Part shown: in pieces, positions 34,849 through 47,200 of the stretch | Layout: every line of letters starts with the position of its first letter | How positions within the stretch are numbered: the stretch's first letter is position 1 | DNA from: Pampus argenteus | Taxonomy: Eukaryota; Chordata; Actinopteri; Scombriformes; Stromateidae | Direction: 5' to 3' | Assembly: GCA_036937835.1 (NCBI GenBank) | Contig: CM072878.1 | Location: 7,203,001-7,267,000, forward strand | DNA length: 64,000 bases | Position numbers and translations under genes: made by a program | Notes under the pieces: generated by a model | What the model saw: only the letters and a program-made list of their open reading frames with translations | What the model was told of the DNA's origin: nothing | Database searches by the model: none

Positions 34849-37518
34849 ACTGTACACCAGAAAGTCTGTAAGTGTATTTTCCTTTACTTTAAGTCATTAA
34901 TAAACAGAAGATTTCAGTCCAACCATAACTTCAAACATGACTACTATGGGGTGGGGGGGTTGTCGGCGTAAACCATTGAAACCTCACTGTCCATGGTTTG
35001 ATTCCCGGTTTGATACCCCTCTTTCTCTCCTTGTTTCTGGACTCACCACACTGACTCTTGCATAAAAAGTCAAAATACCAAAAACAAATAAATTATTACT
35101 ATGATTTCACAGGTGAAATGCCAAAAACCTATGCCAAATTAAGTTTAGTGGTGGAAACTAATATCCAGCCTGAGCATGGAACATAGTGCAAGCTCATGTA
35201 TTTTTATGTAACATTAGCAAAGCCAAGAAAGATCAGAATCTGCAATGGAAATGAAAGCCTTGCCTCATGCTATGGTGGAAATGTTCACCCCTCCAGCCTC
35301 GTTTGATCCAAATATGGAACTAAACTGAAAACACTGAAAGTCTTAATCTTACATGCTGAATGCTAAGCAACCTATCTGCAGTGAGGAGAGCTGGAGATGA
35401 GGTTGAGTAGGTATAATAACACAGATTAATATCTGTAATGACTGCTGATATGTTAAAGACAACAACATTTATTTTTACAGATGGCTGATTCCTAAAATCC
35501 TGTGTTGGTGCGATAACACACACACACACACACACACTTACCTAACTTTTACCTGCAAGTCTACTCTCCCAACCCTCAGGTGGGAACAGCTCATAAAGGT
35601 AAAGTGACTACGGTGGAAAAAAGGCCCAGAGCCAGATTCCTATTATCTTTCACTGAGCCTGGTGTGGATCAGTTTACAGTAAAACTCACTAACTACACAC
35701 AATCACAAACACACACACACACACACAATCCCTACTCATGGTCTACAGTCCATGGTCTCTCTGCACCTGGAACACTTGCATCACTTACGGGCATTGGGTG
35801 TCATGGCAACTGTTTCTACGGGAACCACTGAAAAGCTGGACGATGATAATGAGACAGCAAGAAGAGTTGATAAGCAGTTCTGAACAGTGATCCGCCTCTA
35901 ATGACCCAACTGCGACCTTTGACATCTCAGTTATGGGATTGTATAAACAGACCAATTACAAATTCCTATAGTATTCCAATAATATTAGTGATATGTAGCA
36001 TCTGTAGTATTAAGTAGAGTAGAATCGTATTATGGTGACTATGCCACACACATATATATACACCTATTGAAATTGTCCAAAGATTTAAGGTCATTATTAA
36101 AGTCATGTTTAATTGACACAGAAGAAAATTAACATCACATTATTGTATTATTATTAATAATATTTTTTAAATGAATACAATTAAATTTCTGTTGATTGTT
36201 TAAGCTCTTGTTTAAATAATGATGCTTCTTCTCCTTCTTCTTCTGTTGCAATATTCCTAAAATAAAGGCCTGTTTCCTGCCTGCTACCACTGCTGCGCAA
36301 ACAATCGCCCCCTTTGGTGGCAATAAAATGATTGAATTCTGAATCTTACTTGAGACAGATTTTTTAAGCGAAGGGCCACAATCAAAGCAGCAGAGGTTGA
36401 GGTATCCTGACTTTAAGTTTGTCACAAGATCAAACCCGGATAACCTTTGGGGCGTCAGAGGAGGAGAAGAGGAGTAATCTGAACTTCATGTGTAAAAATC
36501 GGTGGAGTGCTCCTTTAAATTACTGCAATAATACTCCTACACGACTCAGTGGTGAGTTTATAGTGATCCTATTGTGTACTGTGGTGTTTGTAATTATCAT
36601 CATCAGTAGTGAGTTTGCACAGTGTCCCTGTATGATGGTGTTCATACAGCTGCTGTTCTTTCTACCGCGACATGCGGGGATCTCATCACGCTTTGTAGTG
36701 TTTTTACCTGTAATATTCCTGCAGGGACCAGCGTTACGGTACTTGAGAGGCAGCCTATAGACGATAATGGGTGGTGCATACGTCGTTTTTTCCCGTAAGT
36801 AGGAGGTTATCGTTGCAATTTAAAAAAGTCACGGCTGTCACATGATTAGTTATCTGCCCGGATACTACAGCGGTGGAGCTGGGAGCTGCAAAAACAACAC
36901 GGCAGGACGGATCACAGCGCTCACTCCCACCCACGTTATGACTCACGCTATGACTCACCAAACGTGCCAGTAAGATCAGCGCTGCTTCCCTGGAAGATCA
37001 ACAGAAAAAAACACATTAGGGTAACTTACAGCCTTATACCGGGAATCCATGTGTTTCTGGTATTTTTCCTCAGCTAACCTTTGTCTTTGCTCACCAGTGA
37101 ACAGAGGCAGGGAAAATAAAAGCATTTTTATTGTGAGATCCTGCTGAGAAACATAAATCTGCACGATAGTTTGTCTGAAGTAGTTATCAAAAGTGTGAAT
37201 TTCTGCAGTTCAGTCAGGACCAGACTGTGGTTTAAAAAAAAAAAAGTAACTGAGTTTACTCAAATATCATTTTGAGATACTTATATTTTACTTGAGTAAA
37301 CAGCGTTCCAGCATTAAACTGCTACTTACACAATAATGCATCAGTGATAATAATCCGGTAATATAATGTATAATAGTTAAATTCTATTCTATTCTAATAT
37401 ACAATACATACAAGTGCCATTTTTCTGCATAACAACTAATACTTGTACTGATACTAATATAATATTTTTCTAATAGTTGTATTGTGTGTAGTGTAATATA
37501 TATATATATATATATATA

Positions 37519-37547
37519 CACTCACCGGCCACTTTATTAGGTACACC
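37519..37547 (+). repeat. Left terminal inverted repeat of the Tc1/mariner element
   Basis: 29 bp, identical to the reverse complement of 38710-38738, preceded directly by TA. Confidence 0.95.
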
Positions 37548-37666
37548 TGTCCAACTGCTCGTTAACACTTAATTTCTAATCAGCCAATCACATGGCGGCA
37601 ACTCAGTGCATTTAGGCATGTAGACATGGTCAAGACAATCTCCTGCAGTTCAAATCGAGCATCAGT

Positions 37667-38706
37667 ATGGGGAAGAAAGGTGATTTGAGTGACTTTGAAC
37701 GTGGCATGGTTGTTGGTGCCAGAAGGGCTGGTCTGAGTATTTCAGAAACTGCTGATCTACTGGGATTTTTACACACAACCATCTCTAGGGTTTACAGAGA
37801 ATGGTCCGAAAAAGAAAAATATCCAGTGAGTGGCAGTTCTGTGGGTGGAAATGCCTTGTTGATGCCAGAGGTCAGAGGAGAATGGCCAGACTGGTTCGAG
37901 CTGATAGAAAGGCAACAGTGACTCAAATAACCACCCGTTACAACCAAGGTAGGCAGAAGAGCATCTCTGAACGCACAGTACGTCGAACTTTGAGGCAGAT
38001 GGGCTACAGCAGCAGAAGACCACACCGGGTGCCACTCCTTTCAGCTAAGAACAGGAAACTGAGGCTACAATTTGCACAAGCTCATGGAAATTGGACAATA
38101 GAAGATTGGAAAAACGTTGCCTGGTCTGATGAGTCTCGATTTCTGCTGCGACATTCGGATGGTAGGGTCAGAATTTGGCGTCAACAACATGAAAGCATGG
38201 ATCCATCCTGCCTTGTATCAACGGTTCAGGCTGGTGGTGGAGGTGTAATGGTGTGGGGAATATTTTCTTGGCACTCTTTGGGCCCCTTGGTACCAATTGA
38301 GCATCGTTGCAACGCCACAGCCTACCTGAGTATTGTTGCTGACCATGTCCATCCCTTTATGACCACAATGTACCCAACTTCTGATGGCTACTTTCAGCAG
38401 GATAATGCGCCATGTCATAAAGCTGGAATCATCTCAGACTGGTTTCTTGAACATGACAATGAGTTCACTGTACTCAAATGGCCTCCACAGTCACCAGATC
38501 TCAATCCAATGGAGCATCTTTGGGATGTGGTGGAACGGGAGATTCTCATCACGGATGTGCAGCCGACAAATCTGCGGCAACTGTGTGATGCCATCATGTC
38601 AATATGGACCAAACTCTCTGAGGAATGCTTCCAGCACCTTGTTGAATCTATGCCACGAAGAATTGAGGCAGTTCTGAAGGCAAAAGGGGGTCCAACCCGT
38701 TACTAG
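37667..38706 (+). pseudogene. Tc1/mariner transposase, one frameshift (DD36E spacing)
   Basis: DDE transposase that would cut and paste the element. The N-terminal frame (37667-37921) begins MGKKGDLSDFERGMVVGARR and includes the helix-turn-helix (ISETADLLGFLHTTISRVYR). Homologous coding continues in another frame from about 37815 to the TAG at 38706. The break lies in the A-rich stretch 37806-37822, so a one-base loss (or two-base gain) is the likely cause. All catalytic acids are visible: D in WSDESRF (38128-38130), D in QQDNAPCH (38401-38403), and E in NPMEHLW (38512-38514). There are 36 residues between the second D and E, which matches the DD36E group rather than classic DD34E. The C-terminus ends KAKGGPTRY just before the terminal repeat. 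Confidence 0.9.
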
Positions 38707-38709
38707 CAC

Positions 38710-38738
38710 GGTGTACCTAATAAAGTGGCCGGTGAGTG
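38710..38738 (-). repeat. Right terminal inverted repeat of the Tc1/mariner element
   Basis: 29 bp, exact reverse complement of 37519-37547. It is followed by TG repeats and then TA repeats, which start near 38753 and end near 38791. Confidence 0.95.
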
Positions 38739-38746
38739 TGTGTGTG

Positions 38747-38794
<48 letters not shown>

Positions 38795-39872
38795 TTTAGT
38801 ATTAGTTGTTTTTTTTCTCAACACAGAGAAAAAGAAAAAAACTTGTAACAACATCCAGTGACTGTAAATAATAATTAATAACAAAGGAAGGTTACAGTAC
38901 ATTCTTGTTTATTAGCATTCATCAATATTAAAATAGAAAAAAATATTTTGTACTGACAGAATAACCAGAGAAACTTTATTTACAAAGTAAAAACAAATTT
39001 CTTTTCAATAGCAACAAGCGGCCTGACAAAGTATTTAGTGATGGTGAAAATATTTAAAACCAAGAGTCAGCACATTAACACTATACCATTAATTTATTCA
39101 TAAACTCTTTGCCGGTATGTTTTCTTTTAAAATACAAATTCCGTCTATTAAACTCAGTACTGCTTCTGTTCCTCCGGCTGCTCTCAGTCAAGTTGTCAGG
39201 ATCATGAATACAGAGAAAACACAATAGACAGGGAATTAATGAAATCCAAGGCCAGCTGAGCAAATTTCCTATTAACTCTTGAGCACCTTCAGGTCACAGC
39301 AGCTATGAACACCTACAAGTTTTAAAAGCAAAAACTTCTTTTGTACTTTCTCTTCTTGGCAGCGAGACAGTTCAGACAGTGTAAAATGTCTGTTTATGAA
39401 GGCTGCACTAAGCTTTAACATTTTGGGAAATATTATTATTTGCTTTCTTGCAAAGTTAAATACAAAATATGTATTTCTGGTACACAAATTACCCCCAAAA
39501 GTGACCCCCCGACTGACAGAAAATCCTAAAACAAGCACACAGCAAATCTGAGAAATCAGAGCTGGATTAAAACAGAATGAAACGTTCTAGTTTGTAACTG
39601 ACCTAAGACACAAAATGTCTCATCTTTATCACAGAGCTGACAATGTTTTGCACAAATGTGACTGGGAAATGTAGTTTCTGATTATGTTTGGAGCTTATAA
39701 TACCTTATTACATGACTTTGTTGTGCTCAAAGATGTTTCTCTTCAAGGAAAGATGCTGGGTCTGGGTGAGATTTTATGCTATTTATAATCTTGAGTTGCT
39801 GCATATTTGATTACACACCATAACTCCACAAAGCTCCAGAGCAGTTTCACAGTCAGTGTAATTAACCAGCTG
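38739..39872 (-). other. top3a: Region downstream of top3a, probable 3' UTR
   Basis: No coding sequence is recognised. Minus-strand AATAAA signals lie at 38975-38980 and 38908-38913, about 0.9 kb past the top3a stop, so most of this stretch is probably top3a 3' UTR. The leftmost part is the TG/TA microsatellite flanking the transposon. The end of top3a transcription is not established. Confidence 0.4.
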
Positions 39873-41237
39873 TCACCGCTGGGGGCAGGTGACTCGGGTG
39901 TGTCCTGGCAAGTGGCAGATGCCGCAGGTACGTGGTTTCTTAGCAGCGGGGGGTTTGTTAGCGACAGCATCTCCCATTATCTTTCTTCCCTTCCCCTTCC
40001 CTCCGTCTCCACCACCATTAAATGCACCAGAGAGACCACCTGACACACGGGAAGAGAGGACAAACCCCACATGAGGTGGTTAGATGCGACTGAATAAAAA
40101 AAAAAAAAAAAAAAAAGAACGACTTTTCTATGTGCTGCGGGCACTATGTCAGCCTGGTAAGTGGAAGCCTCAAGGTCTCAGTGGGAGTGTTTGTGAGTCG
40201 TGACAGCTTTTCTTTATCATCAAGTAAGAAGAATCTCTCTCATGTTTGATCTGAATGTACTGTACATCTTGCCTGCTTTGCATGCGTGCAGTAAACACAA
40301 TGTGTTTTACACAATACACGGAAAGCCAAACACTGAACTGTGAGGGGAAAAAAAAAAGAAATAAAGTATAAATGTCTGTCTGTAGTGCACTGACAGATGC
40401 ACTGACAATACTTGTCATGCAGAGACAGTAAAGAGTTCTAATTTGATAACACAACTTTGTTGCGGACATTTCTGAAACCCACAAATTGTGTAATTTTAAA
40501 GGTGATTATACCTCTTGTACGCAACCAAGTTGTTTCACTGATCTATTTTTAAAACTTTCAGTGCAGTCCTCTTTTAACATGATGCAGCTGGTTCCTCTTT
40601 AAAGAAAAATGTCTCAGGTAGTAACAAGACTAAAGCCCCAAAGGTGCTTCACACAATGCTTAATGTTTGGCTCTAACTAGCCTATATTGCCTTCTTGAGG
40701 ACTGAGATTGATCTCTTCCAGCCATGTTCACTGGGGTGGTGCATTTGCGTTGCCTGGGTCAGGTGTTGCATGTTTACATCTGCGTACTTGCGTGGAGAAT
40801 GTTTGCATATATATGAGTCAACAGCCATGTTAGCAGCTCTGTGAGGTTGTACTTTGGCTCAGTAGTGGTTTGAAGTGAACACTAATGAAAGCATGCGAAC
40901 ATGTTTAGCTTGTTAATAATTAGCACTAAACACAAAGAACAGCTGATGAGGCTGATGGGAATAGCATTAGTTTATGAACAAATGTCTGCAAAACTAAAGT
41001 ATTGGTATTGGAAACAACGACAAAAAATTGACCCGATGATGGCGCTAGATGAACAGTGGATGCATCACCAAAGTTATTACAATTCATCCTGAGGGGGACA
41101 TCTAATAGTTGATATATTGTAAAGTGATGAAGTGAACTGATGTTGCCATTTCCAGAGCTCCACTGCTAGCATAGCTACCCAATCAAAGGATATTTATTTC
41201 AGGCCTCAGGGTAATAACAGTTAGAACATTTAAAAAG

Positions 41238-41283
<46 letters not shown>

Positions 41284-44200
41284 CTTGCCTGGTGGTGGTA
41301 CATTCTCATCAGCCCACTGGAAGAAGCCACACTGCTGGTCTCTCGGCTTCCCGCACGTGTGGAACATTCGGCCTTTGTTTGGACCGTCCTTTTGCACCGT
41401 GCGTGTCACCGCTGCCTCATTACAGTTACACATAGTCTGGTCCCCAAGTCCTCCTGCAGCCCCTTCCTGCCCCCTTCCTCTTCCGGGGTTGTGGCTGAAC
41501 CCCAGTGAAGGCCTCGGAGGCTGGGAGGTATATGGCTGTGGCAGCGGAGGCCCTCGACTCTGTGGTGGCCCCTGCTGACTCGGCTGATCCGCCCACAGAA
41601 AGAAGTTGCAGCTCCCGGCGTTGCACTTGTAGAACTGACGCCCTTGGTTGGGACCTTCTTTGCGCACAGTTAGGAGGAGCGCATCCTGACCACAGTTACA
41701 CACAATGACATCACTGTTAGTGTCTGTGCCGCCGCCGCCGCCGCCGCCGCCGCCACCTGGTGGAAGCCATTGCTGCGGGGCCCTGGAAGGGACAGGAGGT
41801 GGAAGGTAATGTTGAGGATTTGATCTTGGTGCTCTGGGTGGCACTTGTCTGGGGGGTCTTGGAGCTGGTGGGCGAGGGTCCTCTCCTCTTCCTACTCCCC
41901 CGCCTCCACCTCCACCTCCACCTCCTTGGAGGTATTTCAGGTCCAGCACCTCTCTGAGTGTCTCATCACATCCACCGATGCAGCCGACAAATTCTAAAGG
42001 CATCATGGGAGGCAGGGTGCCCCTGCGGAACTTAAACTTTAACCTGAAGAATGTAGGACACATAGGAGACAAAGCTTAAGTAACCTCAGGATATATCCTA
42101 GATATACAATGAACAGTGCTGGCCTGGGCTGGGATGTTAGACCTTTCCCATGTGCAGAGTTTTACATCAAAGCCTTCTACTGTCTTTCAATCTTAGTAAC
42201 AGAGCAATAATTTCCATAAGGGCCCATAATGAAAAAGAATAGGCCAATAGGTGTCAATTGGAGGCAGTGATTTTTTGGCGCCAGCATACTTCAGGGTACG
42301 GCTGTAAGCTGTGGTAGCTGCCGCTTAGTTTAAAAGTACCTATGATCATGATTTGTGACATCACCAGTTTGGAGCCAATTTCCAACCAACTTACAGAGTT
42401 TGATGTAAGAAGAGATGTCATTTTAAGGATTTCAACAAGGCAACTGTCGAAAAACTAAAGATATCTAAAAATATGAACTTCTCTGTTAAAAAAAACAGCA
42501 GTGATGATTACCTATTAAAGAGGAAACAAACTTGTCACATTCTTAGTTCCAGCTAAAATGATGTAATCATGTCAGGCACCGTTTGACCACAAACATTTAG
42601 TTAAAGAGGAGGGTTTGAAATGAAGAGAAGGGTTTTGACAGAATATTAAAATAATGGGTTTCGCCCTTCCTTAGTTGAGTCAGTTGGTGACGGGAATTTA
42701 TTAATTTATAGTTACCCTTAAAATACATTAAAATAAAATTTAACTACATGCCAAATCCACATAAATAACTGGAAGGTAAATCTGAACTGAGCCGGGAGTT
42801 GAGATCCTGTATGTCCTAAAATGTCTTTATTTCTGTAGATTTTCTGTTTATTTGCATGTTCTGTCTATAAGTGCCTGGTGTGTCAAAAGTAAATGAATCT
42901 ATCAACACAGCAGAAATAGTTGAATAATGTGAGAAGTGTAAAAAAAATACATCGTTATTGTGTACTTAGTAAAACAATCCGTCGAAAAGTGGTTGTGGCT
43001 TTCAAAATTTGTGTCTGTAAAACAAAAGTAGCGAGTTACCGTGGCGACCAGCGAGGCGGCAGCAGTATAAAACAGGTTATTACTGCACAGCATCTGAAGT
43101 TATCCAACACGCTGAAACTGCTGGGTGTTTTTTTTTAAACACTGATATTGTTTTAGAGTAAGTGCTGTAGTTCAACTTTGAGCTCTGCACCAGATTGGTT
43201 GCTATGGTAACAGATGCTGTTGTGGAACACTTTGGCTCGCTGCTTGCGAGCGTGCCCTATATTTGGACTGAGCTGAGACACGTGCTTATGGGGTTAACGC
43301 CCACTTGTGTAAACAAGAATTTTGACAAGTTTCTCACACTGATGAGAGCCTCATCTGTGTTTGTTGGAGTGAAGTTCAGCTTCCAGAGCTGACAGCGCCT
43401 AGACTCGCTCTGAGCTCCCACACACACATATCTTAATAATAAAGAAATGTAAGCTGTAATATGTGCAGACCTGTAGGTGAATTGTTCTGAAGGGAAAGTA
43501 TCTGGACAAAAGGATCTCTAACAAAAAGCTTTTTTAGACAGCAGACAGTATAGAGGTAGACGAGGGGATTGAGGGTATGACATTGAACCAACACTGCTGT
43601 TGTGTGGTATGTGCCTTCAGCTATCAGGACAGGATAATGACTGTTATCCTAAACTACTAATCTTTTATGTCTCTACTGTCTGCCTGGCTGTTTGCTTAAA
43701 GGGGTACTCCATCAATTTAGTATTATACTCACAAGAGACCCATTAAAGAGGACTACCAGTCTACAGTCACACTATCAGCTCTCTGATGCTGTATTTAGGG
43801 TGACAATATGGTTCAAATTTAGTATTTGTCAGAAAAGCCACTTACACGTTTCAGACATTGGAATATGGGAGATGTATGGGGGACAACAGACCAGAAACTA
43901 TTTATTTATTTATTGAGTTTACAGAAAATGTGCTGTATCGTGACATGTGAATCGGGATATGAAATAATCTATGGGATTTTATTCATATCGCAGAGCCCTA
44001 CTGTCCATCCATCCAAGCCATTACTAGTGCTACATCGCTAGCATGGTTAAAGGTTTTAATACACCCAGATAGAAGATAATCATCATTGTTAGAGTTTAAA
44101 CTATCCTTGATCTTAAAAAAATAATTTTAGACTATTTAAATGGTTTACAGTGTTTGAATGCATTGTAGAACTTTGTGCATTAACCAATAAAACGGTCCAG

Positions 44201-47200
44201 TATAAAATAAATACTCACATTTGAACAGGGCGTGGCCGACAGGTGGGACAAATGCTGTCATCTCTGCTGACCTCCAGCACCATATCGGGGAACCACACTG
44301 CTGTTTTACAGGCTGGGTAGCCCACACAGGACAGGTACTTACTGCAGGAGGACAGAGGAGGAGGGGGAGGGGAGCAGTTGACAATGTGTAGTTAGAAAGT
44401 AAAACCAGAAAAGGTAAACAGAAAATCAGAAAACATGGTTGAATAAAATAATAATATAGTATGAATCTGATAGATTGTTCAACTTGATGGATTACACATC
44501 TCAAGGAAATTTCAATCTCTGTTTTCTACCAAAGTAGGAAAATCAAACTAAAAATGAATGGCCTGTTTTGGAAAATGTGCAGGTAATTAGTATGTCCCTT
44601 AAAGTTAGATCAAATGAAACGTATGCGTTCCCCTTGCATGGGGGATAAACAGAAAATAAATTTTGAAGTGCTGGATGATAGATGCGATATCAGAAACAAC
44701 ACATTTGTTTTCTTATGATGATGAGTCTTAAGCTCCTTTCCTTTGTCTAGTCCCACCTGTTTCCCTCCCTCTTCTTCTTCAGCACCATGTCCCGCCCACA
44801 GTTAGGGCACTTTCTGACCGGCAGCGGGATCTCCATGTCCTGCTGCTCTGCTTCAGTAATCTCCTGAGCTGCACCCAGATACGGCGACAGGGCTTCATCT
44901 AACCTGAGTCAACAACAGAAGCAACAAGCACAAGGACAGGTATGACTAACCAATTGACGTAATTCTCCTCATTTGGGTACAGATAGTGTGTCAGAAAGAC
45001 ATAAATGTGCTCGAAGGTAAAGTGTGACTAACTTCTTTGCCTTCCTGACAGACTCAATGAAGACGCTCTTGTATTTCTGGATGTGGTGCTGCAACACGCT
45101 CAATTTGTCCTTTCTTCCCTCTGATACCTGCTTGAGGTCTGCCTCCAATTCAGCGCGCAGGTTTGGTTTGGACATCTCATAGCCCATGGAGTTATAACCT
45201 GAACAAACAATATATATATCATATTTGACTGATATGCATAGCAAACTTCAGTATTGAATAGAAAACATCACAACATGCAATAGCACTAAAATAAGAGGAA
45301 GGTAAAGGATATATATATAAATCCCCACCATCCCCCTGTCAAATCATACTTTGTGTATGTGTATGTGTATACACACCCTCCACCAGTCCCATGCCCAGCT
45401 CTCCAGGGAGAAACCTCTGGTCAGCTGTCAATCCCACATACATGCGGCTCTTTATAGTCTCGATGTGCTCTGCATGTGTTGCGTCTGTGCCTGTAATATG
45501 CACATTTCATACAGGACAGTTCAGTGCATTAAATACAAAATCCTTTTTTCCTAAGCAAACACCAGTTCTATGCTAACTTGGCAAAAAGGTTACTTAGTTA
45601 TGGTCATCTTTGTTGCAGGTTCAGGTAATATTTATCGAGTAGTTTATTTCAGACAATGTTGCAAATTAATGAGCAGGAGTGTTTTATGGTAATGTTTGAT
45701 TTACAGGTTTTTTTGCTCAGTATGATGAAATTAGTTGATTTAGGGCTGGATAATATATATATTATGATATGAGACTAGATATCGTCATATTTTGATACGA
45801 CATAGGTGTTGTCTTTTTCTGGTTTTAAAGCCTGCATTACAGTAAAGTGATGGAATTTTCTGAACCGCACCGTTCTATTATTTTCCTGGTAACACAGACA
45901 TTAAAAACACAGTTGGCTGTGTGTGTTTGAACTCTACCGATGCCGTGCTTCTCCATCAGTGATATGAGGTCGGCTTCGGTGAGCAGCTGTGGAGGATTCG
46001 TCTGTCCGTCCACCATCTCGATAGCAGAGGGCTGGAACTGGGAGCCTTGCTCATACACTGGAATCACCTGGCGCATGAGAAGCAAGTTTACTAGGTTACA
46101 TCCTGCATATATTACTGACATATTTCAGTGTTCAATTAGTTTTCCACATTTATTTTGCAAAAGCCTTTAGATGAGAGCACACACACACACACCCTACCTT
46201 AGTGCTCCACCTGTCGTACGGGTAAACGTCCAGGTAGTTCCTTGCAATGATCATGAGTCCTGAAGCGGAGAACTTCTCCTGGGCGATGTCTATGTCCACC
46301 ACAGTCTCCTGTCCCAAAGCATCCTGGGATACACAAGCCAGGAAGTGGCGGACGATAAACTCATAAACACGACCTTCATTGCCCTGGACACACAAGAAAC
46401 AGAAAAAGAAATTCATTACTTCATACAGTCTGTGTTTATGTCCATGAGACATTGATTGATCATCTGTTCAAGTGTGTGTGTGTGTGTGTGTCTATGGATG
46501 TGTGCCTTGACACTTTTTACACATATACTTAAAAGTTCACAAACTGCCAATAATTAAAAAAACCAAGACAACCCTGCTAAGTTCTACTAAATAGCAGCAG
46601 TGGGTTCATAGTTTCATGAATGTTTATCATGATTCAAAATTTAAAAAAAAAACAAGAACTTTATTTTATTGGGGAAAAAAAACTAACGTCAACATGGATT
46701 ACAAATTGTTTAGACATGTCCCCAGAGGTTGACAATAACTTTAAACGTCAGATTAAGAGAGCAGCAAAATGCTATAAATGAATTAATGAATAATGCACAA
46801 ACTGAGCTCCTGTTTGTGTGGACCTACCTGCAGTGTGTTGGTGAACTTGGTGGGGTGTATGGGGGGGTGGGCTTGGTCAGATTTCTTGCCATGTCGTGGG
46901 TTGGGGCCCCCAGGCTGGTCGAGCACCCGCTGGGCGAACGTCCCCCAGACCTGACTGTGTGTCTGCTGCTCCACCAGTGGTGCAAGTGCCAGGGTTGCAG
47001 GGAAAATATTAGTCTCTGTACGGGGGTAGCTGATAAACCTGAGAAGAAACAAACACGCAGTCACAACAAGTCATCAAGTCATCAAATGAAGACTTTGGAA
47101 ATGTGACATTGCTGGTTATCTCATCCTGAAAGACGCCACACTGCCAGATGGCGCCTTTTCATGTACAAAAATAAGCACGGCTTTGAGGTGGTTTCAAAGT

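Larger units (their letters stand above)
34261..37496. other. Intergenic region with dispersed repeats
   Basis: No gene is recognisable in this 3.2 kb between the cbx7 promoter and the transposon. It contains a probable dispersed fish repeat (34432-34790), a perfect hairpin (34821-34848), short (CA)n tracts near 35517-35537 and 35707-35727, and an A/T-rich stretch running into the TA repeat where the transposon sits. Confidence 0.5.
37519..38738 (+). mobile_element. Tc1/mariner element, 1.22 kb, with perfect terminal repeats
   Basis: The first 29 bp (CACTCACCGGCCACTTTATT, then AGGTACACC) and the last 29 bp are exact reverse complements. Between them is one transposase gene with a single frame break. 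The element sits in a TA microsatellite: (TA)n ends at 37518 on the left, matching TA-targeted insertion. On the right a (TG)n tract separates the terminal repeat from (TA)n, so the right-hand TA duplication is obscured. Perfect terminal repeats and a nearly intact gene suggest recent insertion. It lies between cbx7 and top3a, both transcribed from the opposite strand. Confidence 0.95.

Noticed and set aside
41230..41288. Extension of the top3a frame into a His-Thr repeat
   Set aside because: It is the CA microsatellite beyond the GC donor; splicing to 40039 restores the CCHC knuckle in the correct phase.
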